From Setophaga petechia (lineage: Eukaryota > Chordata > Aves > Passeriformes > Parulidae), in NCBI GenBank assembly GCA_024362935.1, contig JANCRA010000012.1, positions 2,356,001 to 2,420,000 of the forward strand: DNA of 64,000 bases, given 5' to 3'. Every line of letters starts with the position of its first letter. Position 1 is the first letter of the stretch. The position numbers and the translations under genes were made by a program. Below the pieces are notes generated by a model. It was not told where the DNA came from. It did not search any database and saw nothing but the letters and a program-made list of their open reading frames with translations. Shown piece by piece: positions 37,550 to 51,272 of the stretch.

Positions 37550-38480
37550 TTGGGGCCACACCTGTTCAAAGTCTTCACTGATGATCTGGATGGGGATATT
37601 AAGTGCAGCCTCAGTAAATTTTATGATGGGAAGTTGGGTGGAAGTGTTAATCTGCTTAAGGGTAAGAAGACTCTACAGGGAGACTCTATAGAACAGACTC
37701 AATCAATGGGCTAAGGGCAAATACATGAGGTTCTAAAGGGTGAAGTGCTGGATACTGCACTTGAGTTGCAGCAACAGCATGCAGTGCTATGGGTTTCAGG
37801 GGAGGGACTTGAGAGCTGTTCAGTAGAAAGGGACTTGGGGCTGCTGGCTGACAGCCAGCTCAATGTGAGTCAGCATGTGTCCAGGTAGCCAAGAAGGCCA
37901 ATGACATCTGGGCCCTTATCAAGAGTAGCATATCCAGCAGGACTAAAGAAGTGATCATGCCCCTGTACTCAGCACAGGTGAGGCCTCACCCTGAGGGCTG
38001 TGCCCAGCTCTGGGCCCCTCACATTACAACAGGCTTTGAGGAGTGTGTCCTCAAGGGCAACAAAGCGCATGAAAGTCTAGAAATATGGGTTAAGAGAAGC
38101 AGCTAAGGGAGCTGGGTTTTTAGTCTCAGGAAGGAGCTCATTGCTCTCTACAGCTCTCTGAAAGGAGTCTGTGGTGAGGTGGGGACCAGTCTCTTCTACC
38201 GGGCCTTCAGTGAGAGGTACAGAGGAAATGGCTTTAAGCTGAGACAGGGGAGATTCAGAACGGAGAACAGAAAAAATGTTTCACTGTCAGGGTGGTCATG
38301 GATTGGAATAGGTTGCTTAGGGAGGTGGTGGAGCCACCATCCCTGACAGTGTTTCTCTGGATCTGACACTGCGTGATGGTTTAGTGGTTTAGGGGTTACA
38401 GTGGTAGTGCTGGGGGGATGGTTGAACAGGATGCTCTCAAGGTCTCTCACAGCCTTGGGGATTCTATGATGATTCTGTGG
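37550..38480 (+). mobile_element. CR1 LINE copy, ~930 bp, 5'-truncated in the RT domain
   Basis: Plus-strand CR1 remnant. It opens in the reverse-transcriptase region: in the frame from 37,397 one reads LFKVFTDDLDGDIKCSLSKF, matching the family's LFN.F..DL..GI.C.LSKF block. The catalytic F-A-D-D that should follow has become FYDGKLGG, losing a residue and an Asp, and the frame stops soon after. Downstream are the AAGGCCAATGACATCTGGG, GAGGCCTCACCCTGAGG and GGATTGGAATAGGTTGC blocks and the tail GGGGATTCTATGATGATTCTG. Multiple stops and indels: a dead, old copy. Confidence 0.93.
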
Positions 38481-41400
38481 TATTTGTACTCCTCTACTGT
38501 AATGTTTTCCACAGTGACACTGGATTAAGGAAGTAGCTGGGAAACTGAGGCACGAGGGAAACATGCAGTATGTCCACAGCCACACTGGCTGAGTCCAAGT
38601 GGGCAGGCTCTGCAGTCTGGCCTCATAGTGCAGTCAGCCAGCAGTTCCCCAAAAGGCCCACATAGTTTCAGTACTTGCTGCATTCTCTATTTGTGTCCAG
38701 TGGTTAAGTTTGGAAGGTTACTTGTGCCATGACCAGCTCCTTAACTCCATCTGATCAGTGTTTACATCTTTTCTCCATACCCTAAATACTAAGTTCTATT
38801 GTATGAAAAGGTCCTGCAGACTAAATACATTCGGAACTGCCTACAGTTGTTTTCATTTTCCATTTCTCCTGATTTCTCTACTCTTCCTAATAATTTTGCT
38901 TTATTACTTTTCCAGTCTATATGGGTCCCTGCAATTGAATAATTATCCTGTCTTCATCCTGTGGGTTGTCTTCAAAACCACTCTGAATTTCACCCTGACA
39001 AAAAACCAATTCTCTTTTCTTCTCTTTTTTGTGCTTCTGTCCTCTACTTTACCTTGTGTTTATTTGTTTTGACTTACTTTCTTTTTACATTTCAATCTCC
39101 AAAAACAAGGACAATGCCAGCATATGTAAAATGTATCATAATTGTATGAAGCCACATAAGAAATAGGAACATAAAAACGTTGGTTTTATAATCAAAATAA
39201 GCACGTGTTCTTTACTGTTTCCTATAAAAAAGAAACAAATAGATTTATGGCAAGACCTTGTTCCAGCACCTAACTGGTCCAATCTTTTCCTTCTCCCAGC
39301 TAAGCAGGCAGTAAGCAGACATGGGAACTGCTTTTTTCAGAGGCAGTGAGGGCAATGCCTTTGGGATGCAGAGATCTGCACTAAGTGACATATGATGTGG
39401 CTGAAAACCAAGACAAGAGATGTGCTGTTTTCAATTATGTTATTTTATTTCACTTCATTGTTATCAATGATAATCTTTGGAGGAGCAAGGGAACAGTTGC
39501 TGCCTGCTCCCCTTTGTTTGCCCAGTCATTCCACACAATATCCTTGCAGGATATTTTCCATGCAGAGACCCCACAGCACATCTGTTTCCAACATTTTAGT
39601 GGGAAAAGTTATTTTTAATACAAAGAGGGTTTTAGCCACAACTACATGGGTGGGATTGACAGATTGATTTTGAAGCTCGCTATCTTTTGAGAGTGACATT
39701 TATTAAGATTAATCCATGGGCCATTTTTCCCAATATGCAGTTTTAAGCATCAAAACCAAGTCTGGTTGTCTTCCCACCAACAAATTTATGGCAACAGAAC
39801 AAAGAAGACTTGAAATTCTGGTAAGTGAAAACTTTCTGGTGGACTGGCCACATGTATATTTTCAGTGCCAGTGTATCTCAAATATCTGCATAAACAAATC
39901 ATAATTATTTTCCATGTGGAATAATTTTTTTTTTAATCAAACAATGCTTCAGCACTTCTTTCTTCAATCTATATGATCCTTAATTTCGTTTCTAGGAGAT
40001 AGTCCTTGAAATAGTGGTTGTCTGAAGTGGTAGAATTATCACATACTTTAAATGTCAGCTCTGCTGAAATTGTGCAATTAGATCATGATCATGATGTGGC
40101 TTTCTAAAAACCAAGTCTAAAATTTAACCCTAAAAGAGCCTTAGTCCAAGAAATCCACACTAATGAAGAACACTGTGGAAGAATAAATCACTTACTGCAG
40201 AATGCACATATAATTGAACACTACAAAATTTACTTTAAAGGGACATTGGAAGTACCATTTGCAGTTGCAGAAAGTTTTGTTTCAAATTTCACTGTATGGG
40301 CTATTCATCTGTTAAGCAAACAAAAATGTCTCCAGGCAGAGAATTCAAGTTCAAGTCCCTGGTATTTCTCAACAACAATCAGATGAAGCAGATTAAAGGC
40401 AGATCTGCAAATCTTCCTGTGAAATGCACAGGAATTAAAAAGCCTGTTTGCCTGAAGGAATATTAAGAGAAAAAGCAACTGCAAGTCACACTACAAAACA
40501 ATTGGGGCTGCAATCATGTGCTGTTTAACTGCCTGTTTGGGAGCCTTGTTCACTCATAAGCCCGTTTTCTGGTATCCTAAGTGCTAGGTCAAAAACACTG
40601 AAGCCACAGAATGCAAATGTCTGGATCAGAGTAAAGTTATTCAGCAGGCAGCTCAAATCAACTTGGAAAAAACAGTGGCTTTGTAGCAGTAGATACTGTA
40701 AGCCAGATATTATCTTTTCATGCTGCAGTCTCTGGTTTTCCCACTGCTGCCCATAAACATTTTACCCATTTTTTCTGTGCCTTCCTTCTCACTTCACCAA
40801 AAGGCCATTTTCTGCATTTGATTATTGTTTAATTTAAATGCAAATTCAGGATCAGTCTCTTGCTGTCTTAGATATTTACTAGAACTGGAACATTCATCTT
40901 AGATATGCACCATGTCACACCTGCAAATTTTGATTTTGTTGTAGAGTCTGGCACCTGATGGGGAAACTCAGCTTCATTAACTTCATCAGCCACAGCCACA
41001 GGTTTTTTTCTTGCTATCAGCTATGATATTGCTACTTGCATACAGCTTCTGCCCATCACAGTCCAGTTTGAAGTCAGGTGGGAGTACCGGATCTCCCAGA
41101 TTTTTAGGGAAGACGAAATTATGATAATGTGCAATTGCAAGAATGCACTGTGGTCATGGGAAGTTCAGCAACCCATGTTGGTGAGCACGTGTAGAGCAGA
41201 GCAAAGCAATGAGTAGGCAAGTCAGCCAAGAGCATTTCCATCCTCCTTGCTGGGACAGCCATGACTGAATCCTAGCAGGACAAAGGCTAATTATAATTTC
41301 TATAGTTTTTAATAGCACTGCACATATTGCTTGCAGAGCATTTTGGCTTCCCCTTCATGTAAAGGCAGTTTGCCACCAGCAGGGAAGAAGGGGTGTCCAG

Positions 41401-43357
41401 GAGAATTGCTGTGCACCACAGGAGAGCATGTGCCCATACAGAGGAAGTGGCATTTCAGTTCAACACCTTTACATTTCAGGAACACATCTAAGATGATTCC
41501 ACAAGTAAGAGCCAAAGTAGTCTGGCAACAGTCCTGATAAGAAGTTCTCACCATGTGTCCTTTATGCCTTTTTTTAAATCAGTGTTGGGTCTTAAGCACT
41601 TTGCCTAAAGGGCTGTCTCACATTAACAGTCATTCTCCTCCAGACCCCAGCTGGGCAGCCTGTACCACTTTCCTGCCAGGGTGTCTCTGAGCAGGCTGCA
41701 GTAGAACTCCCTCCTTAGAGCCACCTGATCTGGTCCCTCCAGCCATATGAGACTATGCAAGAGCAGAGAAGACAGAGAGCATCTGTAACAAGAGCATCTG
41801 TTCTGTTTTGCCAAGATATTTAGTACCCAAACTACCAAGTAAGGCTGAATGCTGATATTTCGAGAGTTTTGCATGTTTTAGACACAGCAGTTGGCCCCTT
41901 AATATGTGTTTGGGCTGCAGCACAGTTTATTAACAGAAATGCTGTGATTATCCTGTCATGATCTTTAGAATCAATAGCTGCAAATCAAACTATTTGGACT
42001 TTTTCTCCTGGTCTATGAAGGGATGATGGCTCTGGGTACATGAAATATTGTAGGCTACAATTTCTTTCTAAACCTACAGTGGATTTGTTGTGAAAATCAC
42101 AGCTCTTACATGAAAATCAAAGTATTGTAGCCCATCCATGTTTTTAACTTCTAAAGTAATGCTTTGGCAATAGAACATAATAGGCTTTGGGATACTTAAC
42201 TGCATTTGGAAAGAAAGGTAAAATATAACAGCTACCACAATCATGTTAACTCAGCCACACTGTACACATATGACTCCTGTAATCATGAATGGGTGCAAAA
42301 AAAGAGAGACTTGATCTCATTTCCAGCAGGCTGGGTGCCTGTTGTGGCACCAAGCAGCTGAAGCACCAAGAGCTCTGGAGCAGTCCTGGACTGACTGCTA
42401 CTTTCTCATTAGGGCACACAAAGACAGAAATGTTGCACATGAACAACTGCTTAAAAAATGCAGTTGCTAATGGTGATCTAAGGCAGCACAGGAATCTGTG
42501 GTGCAGCTTGGACCTGAAATTTAGCCTGTTGAGCTCTCTGCATGGGCAGATTACTGTTCAGTACAAATTGAACTAAAGTGTGCAGCATCAAAGACATTAT
42601 TTATTTTTATTTTTCTTTATTAATTTCCTCAGTTCTTTGCATTTTGATTCACAATATTTATATTGTAATACCTGAAGCCCTGATGGTTTAATAACAACAC
42701 AAATTAATCACTGAGTTTTTCTATCAGGCTATCCTATCTGAAACAAATAAAAACCTATCTGAACAAATAATCTCTCAAGCATTAAGCTAAGCAGAATAGA
42801 AATAGGAGGAAATACTTTGGAACTACTGCACAAGCTCCATTTTTACTGAAGCTAGTGATGTTTATAATGAGTAGATTTCCTTTTAAAAGCACTAAAAACA
42901 TTCAAAGAATTGCTCAGACTAATTTCAAGAGGTCTCAAATTACAAAGACTCTACAGAAGCAAGCAGCATTAGAATCTACTCTTCAAAAAAATCCCAGAAT
43001 ACTAAAAGTTCCAAACAAATCTAATAGAAATTAGGCCTTCTTGTGGACCTGGAGTTTCACAGACTTTTCCTCTTGCTGTCACCGTGTGATGCTTTCTTTG
43101 GGGGAAAAAAAGTGATGGCTGAGGGAGAGAGAAAGGCAGAGGGAAACTTCAATGAAAAGATTGATAGTACTTCTTGGAACCACTACTTGTGCACCCACAT
43201 TGAAGTTAGATTGTCCTATGAATGACAAGATAACTTTGAAAAGGTTTGTTACTCACTAAATTAAATTAGTCAGAAAATTAACATCACTGTTGTATTATGT
43301 TAGAAGAGCTCTCTATGATCTGAATTCTCCTTCTTGGCTTGATTTCATTTTCTAGTC
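38481..43357. other. Intergenic-type sequence, nothing recognised
   Basis: No gene or clear repeat. The region near 41.0-41.9 kb is somewhat GC-richer but shows no family. A small direct repeat around CCTATCTGAA...CAAATAA lies at about 42,732-42,768. Confidence 0.5.
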
Positions 43358-43774
43358 TATAGAATCAGAGAATCATTTAGGTTGGAAAATACCACTAAGA
43401 TTAAGTCCAGCCCTTAAACCAGCATTTCCAAGTCCACCACTAAACCATGTCCCTAAGCTCCACATCTACACTTCTTATAAAGACCTTAATGGTGATTCAA
43501 CCACTTCCCTGGGCAGCCTGTTCCAGTGTTAGACAACCCTTTCTGTGAAGAAGTTTTCTCTAATATCCAACTTAAATCTCCCCTGGTGTAACTTGAGGTC
43601 ATTTCCCCTCATCCTATCCTTGCTACTTACCAGAAGAGAACAAACCCCACTTCAGCACAACCTCTTTTCAGGTAGTTGCAGAGCACAGTAATGTCTCCCT
43701 CAAGCCTTCTTTTCTCCAAGTTACACAACCTCAGCTCCCTCAGCTGCTCTTCACAAGACTTATGCTCTACACCC
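43358..43774 (-). mobile_element. CR1 3'-end fragment, minus strand
   Basis: Reverse-complement CR1. On the plus strand it starts with the inverted tail TATAGAATCAGAGAATCATT and GGTTGGAAAATACC. It continues through AGTCCAGCC, CACTTCCCTGGGCAGCCTGT, CCCTTTCTGTGAAGAAGTTT, CCCCTCATCCTATC and AACCTCAGCTCCCTCAGCTG. About 417 bp of the 3' end are present, 5'-truncated and non-coding. Confidence 0.95.
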
Positions 43775-46700
43775 TATGTATTACTGTGTGAAAGCATGTA
43801 AGAATGTCTGACTTCATGTATAATTTCTGTAGCTAGACAGATATTAACTGGAATCTGCCTGCCTTGGGGGACTGGTTGTAGTTTTATTTTGCTGCTGTCA
43901 GTATCTTGAATTCAGCCCAGGACTTGAGAGTAATCACATCTTTCTATGAAGTGAACAGATTTCATTCTGGCTCCTAACAGGCAAATACCAAAGTGATAAG
44001 AGAGGACACTGAAATGCCCTCTCAGCCTTGTGGGCAATGTTTGCCTGATGAAACTGGGATTGAAAGGACAAGGTGGTACAAAGAGGCTCAAAAAAGGGTT
44101 GCACCAGTTCAAACAGTAGGTTAAGAATGTTCCTTCACAAGGTTTCAAGCGCTTCTTCTCATCACTTTAAATCTGTTTGTAAGATAGTGACTGGGTGATA
44201 ATGAATGCTATCCACTTACTGCACTTGCTGAATATATTGATTAATTGTGCACAACACTTTGAAGATAAAGCACTGTGTTGTTAATAAACACGGTCTAATG
44301 ATTCTCTCCTGGCTTTTTTAGCACTCCTCTTACTTTGTCCAAGGTGTAAATACCTTACTGCAGCTACAGGCAGGCAGGCTGGCCAGCTGCATGGGCCACA
44401 TGCTGATTTCAGCTGAAGGCTTTCACATCAATTGTTCTGTGGCTGTTCCCCTGTGTTGCCAACACACCGTGCTATCTCCTCATGCTGTTTCCTTGCTTGC
44501 TTGCTTCGGGGGCAGGATAAGGGAATTTCCATGATTCCTGGTGAAAAGGGCCCTTCCTTTGCAGCAGGCTGCCACTTCCATCTTCCTAATACACAAAGAA
44601 AGCAGACAACAGGAGCACAACTGCTTTCACTAGCTGGTAAGAGTCTTTGAGTCGAACAAAATTACCTAACGAGAGGAAACACTAATTTCCTCTTCACTCT
44701 CCTCACCCTGCCTTAGAGCGATGCTAGGGAGGGATTTTTCTTTGAGAAAAGAAATAACTTTTCCCAGCCACAGGAGTGTGACAGAAGAGGCTGCTGAAAT
44801 CAGCTGTTAACACAGATTGATATGTTTTTCACACCTAAAAAGACCTTTTGTTTCGTTTTCTCTCTTGGACTCCTGCAACACATGTTTTGAAAAGACAATG
44901 AATATTTCTTTCACATGAAATTGCAGGCGTGCACCGCTTTAAAGGAATTCAAAATCGGGCAAAGCACCACAGGAAAACAAAGAAGCAATGTGAACACTTA
45001 GCTGATAATGCTAGCTGTCAGTGAGAATTAAACCTTTTGTAGGGCACCCGTGTCACCCTCACCTGGGTTAAGAGAGCTGCTCCATTAGGTGATGGAAGCA
45101 CAGAGCTCGTGGGAACTGACCCTGACAACGATTATGCATGAGCTTCATTTTAAACCCATGGAAATACTGCCATTTGGGCTATCAAATACGAGACCAAGGC
45201 TGCAGAAGCTCTCAGTGGGACACATACCTCAAACATTCGAAAAGAAACAAGATTTTGGTTGTAGGTTGTTGCTGTTGTGAATACTCAAAGCAACTAAAAA
45301 TGAAGCAAAACATCTCCTTCACTTCGTGTGAGGCGCACATCAGTATTTTGAAACAAAATTATCAAAATCAGTCATCTCTGCAGCTAATCCTATGGCTCTT
45401 TTTCACTGCCTAATACCATGACAGCAACCATATCAACCATTTCCCATACCTGAAACATACCTAAATCTCTCTTCTGTTTCAATCCCTTCATACTTACCAA
45501 CTTCACTGGCATCACATTTTTCCTTTATGATACCGATTTGGCTACTTCTATCTCTAGACATTTTTTAAATAAAATTTCCAGGAAATCAATATTTAAAAAA
45601 ACCTCAGACTAGGACATGGTTCCAAATTTTTTATGAGGGACAAGATAAAAATCCAAACCATCAGTTCATAAGCCTTATTTTCTCAGGAAAACATGGCAAA
45701 AATCAGAGTGTTTGTCAAACTACAAAAACTGCTAAAGGATAGAGGAGCAGACATAGTAAATGAAGGGGGTTTTTTTCTACCCTTCTTTGCCAAATTAGAT
45801 TTGTTCTACAGAAATACTTATGATAAGCCTGTAATACAGCACTGTGATCCATGGCAGTAACCATTTTGAATAGGATGTTATTAACACACAGAAGTCATCT
45901 GTCTGTTGCAATTCCATCAAACTATTCCATTCTGAGGTCAAAAATGTTTTTCCCTTAACCATCTGCTCCAGTGTTGGAGATTCATTGAATAAAGAAGACA
46001 AAAATTCTAAATGCTGAGCAAATCTATTTTAAGAAGTATATTTATCACAAATCTAATGTGTTGGATGACTAATAACATACATGTGTGCGCTGTGCTTGCC
46101 AAAAAACATCAACATTTCCAAATAGTTACCACATTTACAATTAAAATAATGTATTTGCCAAATGTTTGGTTGTTTTTCTTTGTTTTATTCAAATGATGAT
46201 TTCTCTTCTGTTCCAAGTGCAGAACAAAATTTCCTGGGTATCAGAAGCAAAACATTAGAGAGAGATTCTAATGTCTGATAGAGCCCCATTCAGCTCTCAG
46301 CTATACAATATTGCTTAGATTATATCTAACTTGTCATTGTTGCAGGAGGCCTAACAGCATCCTAACAAGGAAAACTGAAATGAGGCTTTAAATTTCGCCT
46401 CTTACAAGTCTCTTGCTTGTCAGTTGCAATTGTCCAGCCATTTCTCATGTTGCTTGATTTCTGGCTTGTGCTACCCCTCCTGCTGCCTCTGTCTATTTGT
46501 AAGTGATGGAGGCAGGAGAGGAGGGTGGCAGCAGGAGTTCACACTCACAGCACTCTCATGCCCCATGCTAACTGGTGTGCAGAAAGCTTAATATGGGAAT
46601 GTTCCTACTGCCTTATTGACTTCTGCTCTGAGCTTGGGCCAGGGAGAGGAATCTCACAGAAAAATAGAAAAACAGATGATCAAAGATGGAAACTGCATTG

Positions 46701-48445
46701 CCTCTTTGTGACAATCTCAATCTTAACCCTCCCACCTATTTCAAGTACAGACAGCTGCAACTTCAGTGGGATGTAGAAGTTGAAAGTCAAGTATTGACAA
46801 AACCACAGATTTCAGAAGAGAAAACACAAATTAAGAACCTAGTGATTGCTTCCTATGACTTTTTTCCCCTCTAACAGCAAAAAGGGATGTTGAGGCTTAC
46901 CCAGTGGTTGATCTAGTGGCCTGCTGCCTTCCATTCTCTCATCCCATTCCAATCTCATTCCAATATGCCACTGTGAAGACCATTCTGGCAAGGTGGTAAA
47001 CCTATCAGGCATTCTGGAAGCAGAACATATAGATCTCTTTTTCTTGTTTTCTGATTGTTGGCTCCCAAAAGAAGCTTATTTTATGGGGTCAGATATGTAC
47101 CAAACCACACCAAAAGGCTGGGGAATTATTTGGCCAGAATCAGGGAAGGGGATGGGAACCATCAATCATTGAAGAGAACCTTAAACCAGCTTAGTTATAA
47201 TGTGAAACCCCTCTTGAAGAAATTAATTGTCAAGGACGTGTTACAAGGGGAAGGACACTAAAACAGAGGGACTAGGTGTTCATTAATCATCATTTGCTAC
47301 TTTCAGCATTCATTTCCTTACTCCCATGTATCACCACGCTGAGAGAACTGCTTGGGAGAGGTGCCAAAGGCAGCAGAAATACAGTTAGAGTGAATATTTG
47401 GGAGACAGGAGATACAGATACAAGCTCCAGTTGCTGCTTTAGTGTGCCTCTGGATGAACAGTCTCAAGACTCAATATCCCTGCTCCAGTCTCCAAGCTGT
47501 TAGGTGAGAGATGGCTGCTGCAGGAATCACATCATTGGGTTAGGGTTGCATTGAGGGTATTTTAGTGTGGGCACTGGGCAGCTATGCAGGACTTGGCTTA
47601 ATTCCAGCATGCAAAAGGAGTATAGCTTTTTGTCTAGTTAGATCTCCATGTTTGGCTCGTGTCTCTAATGATGGTGAAGTTTATCCCTCTAGACACTTAT
47701 TTCACTAGTTAAGTTATATTTGATTACTTTTATATAATTTTCTTTCTCAGTCAGCTAAGAAAGGAAGTTAAATGCAAACCAAAACAAAACCAGCAAGACT
47801 AAATAACATCTTTGAGGTACTATAACATTGACATAGGTCATCTAATCCTTGTAGACTTTACCTTCACTAGAAGCTTTGCACACTCAATAAGCAAACCCGT
47901 CAACTGACAGGATCCACACTCCCCTTACCAGCATGGTTCAATTCTTCTCCATTTCAGTGCACCATTCTCCCAAGGCCCTTTTAGCTCAGAATTCCAAGTT
48001 TCATATAATAGCAGTACAGCTTGCAGAGCAACTGAGGCAATCTTTTCACTGTATTCAACACTGGCAAGGGCTCAGCTGAAGGATCAGGGGCACTGTTAAG
48101 AATTGCATTTCAGAGATGAAGCTGCCCAGTTACACAAGCCCAGAAAATAATCAGAGACCTAGAAAATTCAGAAAATACATGAAAAGTTTGAACAAATGGT
48201 AGAGGAGAAGTGTAAAGAATGAAGGCTTAGAGAAGGCATAATCGCAGTTTTCAAATACATAAAGTGTTTTTGTGAAGAGACGAGAACAACCTATCTGCTT
48301 TAACATCCTTGTTAACCTAAGGGGAAAGTGTTTCATCTGCAGTAAGGAAGATTCAGATGTGATATTAGGATTACAATAACAGTTAAGAGATACACAGATG
48401 GTCTGCAAATGCTCAGACCTCCATCAATAGCGATTTTTAGGAGAA
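43775..48445. other. Intergenic-type sequence, possible conserved blocks
   Basis: No gene recognised. Stretches around 44,190-44,330 and 44,830-45,030 look low in decay and rich in homeodomain-type TTAAT/ATTAAT words, and are raised as a finding. Otherwise only short chance frames. Confidence 0.45.
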
Positions 48446-48908
48446 CATAGAATCATAGAATTATGGAATACTTTGGGTTGGAAGGCACCTTGTAAAACTC
48501 ATCTAGTCTAACTCCCTTCAAAGAGCAGGGATATCTACAACTCGATCAGGTTGCTGAGAACCCTGTTCAGCCTGATTTTGAGTATTTCCAGTTATGGGGC
48601 ATTGACTACCTCTCTGGGTAGCTTGTACCAGTGTATCACCACCCTCATTGTAGGAACTTCCCTTTTATCTACTCTAAACCAACCCTCTTTTTTAGTTTAA
48701 AATCCTTATCTCTTGTCCTACAGTAACAAACCCAGTTAAAATGTTTCTCCCCATCTTTCTTACAGGCCTCCTTCAGGTACTGAAAGGCTGCAATAAGGTC
48801 ACCCTGGAGCACTATCTTCTCCAGGCTGAACAGCCCCAACTCTCTCAGCCTTTCCTAGTGGGAAAGGGGCTCCAGACCTCTGATCGATGCCGTGCTCCTC
48901 CTCTGGGC
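48446..48908 (-). mobile_element. CR1 3'-end fragment, minus strand
   Basis: Reverse-complement CR1 of about 460 bp. It begins with CATAGAATCATAGAATTATG and GGGTTGGAAGGCACCTTG, then GGGCATTGACTACCTCTCTG, AGGCCTCCTTCAGGTACTGA, AAGGTCACCCTGGAGC, CTCCAGGCTGAACAGCCCCA and a last block ending in CTCCTCTGGGC. Relatively well preserved tail; non-coding and truncated. Confidence 0.95.
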
Positions 48909-49391
48909 AACCAAGTTAAAATTTACCTGTAGATATATGTGATACTGCCCCAAGTCAGGGCTATGTTCTAAATACCTCAGAGGTCCTTTCCAGCTGTCTG
49001 GATGTGTGAGGTCACATAGTAGACACGGACCCAGGAGAAAAACTGCAATTTGCAGAGGGCCTTCTGCATCCAGTGGCGACTCCTTGTGTGACAAGTCTTG
49101 GGAGGAGGCACCACTCTGGATGAGGAGCTTTCTTGAAGGAAAGAAGCATTCACAACTACCAAAAAGCTGACCAAAATCCTGATTTGACTGTGTCACTGTG
49201 TAGGACAGTTCCTTAGTTGATGTGATGCGACTGAATTTGCTTTGCGATCTGCTTTCTCAGAGGAGCACAGTTTATGCAAGAATTACTAGAATGAAATATA
49301 GCTGCAGCCTCAACTATTAATCACTTTGGAAATGAAACCCCAGGCTTTTTTGCACTGCATACAGGAAAGGAGTACAAGCACAGACTTGATG

Positions 49392-49420
49392 CATATATAT
49401 GTATGTATATACACACACAT
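49392..49420. repeat. Alternating TA/TGTA/CA simple repeat
   Basis: CATATATATGTATGTATATA followed by CACACACAT: an imperfect alternating purine-pyrimidine microsatellite. Confidence 0.85.
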
Positions 49421-51236
49421 AAAACAGAACCATTGGAAAATAGAGCATCTGTGTTTTGTATTTGCAGAAACCTATACAAACCCTCACAATTCACTTCAGA
49501 TTGCATGAGTTCCAGTTATAGGATGTGCCTGTGATAAACATGGGGTTTATTACATCCTGAGTTATTGTCCACAAGAAAATAACCTAATCTTCTAATAAAT
49601 TAAACATGAAAAAAACCCAGGCATTTTTAAGACTGATGAAAAGAGGACATTGAGATTTTGCAATATCCTGATGAACTGGAGCTGTTTACTGCAGACAAAA
49701 GACAGCAAGTGCACTTTGGCTAGTTCTTCGTTGCATCTCTCTGAGGACAAACACCACTTTATTCTGGCCTGAGTCCAAGTGAACCAACCGTTTTCATCAA
49801 GAACATTTTTAGATACTCTGACAGAGTGGCAAAGGCACTCCAAATGTGATTAATGGCAATGGGAGATCACACCAAAGGTTAGTGCTTTTTCAGATGTTGC
49901 CCACTGTTCTCAAACCAGAGATTTGGATGCATAGTGGCCACCTATTTCACCTACTCATACAGGGGAGTTTTCATATGGCAGATGAAGATTGCACTGGAGT
50001 TCTAGTAGGCAAATACTACTGAGATGTGCAGGATAATTGAAAGTTTATTAGTCCATCTTCATGCTGCTATCTAACCAAAATCCATCGAGTTGGATATCCC
50101 AGGCCTCAGCAAACCTCATGATTTATGTATGCCAAAAGCTGCTTTCAAATACATTCATCCTTTTACCATCTCCCATGAGCATCAAAACATCCAGTATGTC
50201 TAGCAGGATGCCATGTATTTATTTTCCATGTTGCTCACAAGGAAAAACTGCTTTAGCAAACCTACATGGGGTGGCAAGCAGTGTTAAGGAACAGAAGTTT
50301 CCTGTTCATTACCCCATTCCATCTCCTCCCTTTGGCAGAAGCAGGTAAAATGTGATTTTTCTACCAATTTCATTGACATGAAAATAACCACTCCTAGAAT
50401 CCAGGCTAATGAGCTAGAAATGTACAAGAACAAAAAAATTGCTCAACACCTTTAAGTGTGGACACTGAAATGCTGCTATTTGACATGCTGAGCTACAACA
50501 ATGGCACATGATTTATTGATTAGTTGCCGTTACATGAGGGAAGCTCGACTAGTCATTTAAAATACTCATATTATCTTGGAAATCTTCTTTTGAATAGAAA
50601 GGTAAAATACAGATTCAGTCGTAGTAGTCAATAGTTTAATTTTCCTTCTTAACTGGAGTGTCATTTGATGAATTCTGAAAGGTCTAAATGTTTTTAAATT
50701 ACAAATGCTTCTTTAATGCTGTTGTACCATCTTGAACTCTGATTATTTAAGCTGCATTCTAAACTACTATAGATCAGACACACTTCAGTAGTATAAACAT
50801 AAATTGTCTGCAATATATATTTGGAAAATACTAATCACACAGTATTTGAGGTTAGTGATGTAAAAAGATGCATTATTTCCAGCAGAGAAGAGGTAAATCT
50901 GATTTTCCACTTTTGAACAGAATGCTGTAATCATGAACTCTTATTTGTAATTGTCTTCCCACAGCCTATATCTCCATAATAAAATGAGCTCAAATATTAG
51001 TAGATAATTATATTTTTTAATAAAAATCATGATATTATTTTTTCTACAACATAGCTATATTTATAGAAGCATGCATGGCAGCTAGCTGATCCCAACTCTT
51101 CAACCAGTTGAAGAATTACCAGTAGCACCAGGTGTAAGTATATTGGCTGTGGTTAAAATGAATGGCAGAGCAATGGTTTCAGTTTTTTGCTGGCCAGCTG
51201 CCTTAATCAAAGTTGGACATGCTGGTTTGTCTGGCT

Positions 51237-51272
51237 TATATATATACAGATGTGTGTGTATGTGTGTTTGTG
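51237..51272. repeat. (TA)n then (TG)n simple repeat
   Basis: Five TA units followed by CAGA and an interrupted TG tract (TGTGTGTGTATGTGTGTTTG). Confidence 0.85.

Noticed and set aside
38196..38585. 129-codon minus-strand frame
   Set aside because: Antisense to the CR1 3' end plus flanking DNA; no protein resemblance.
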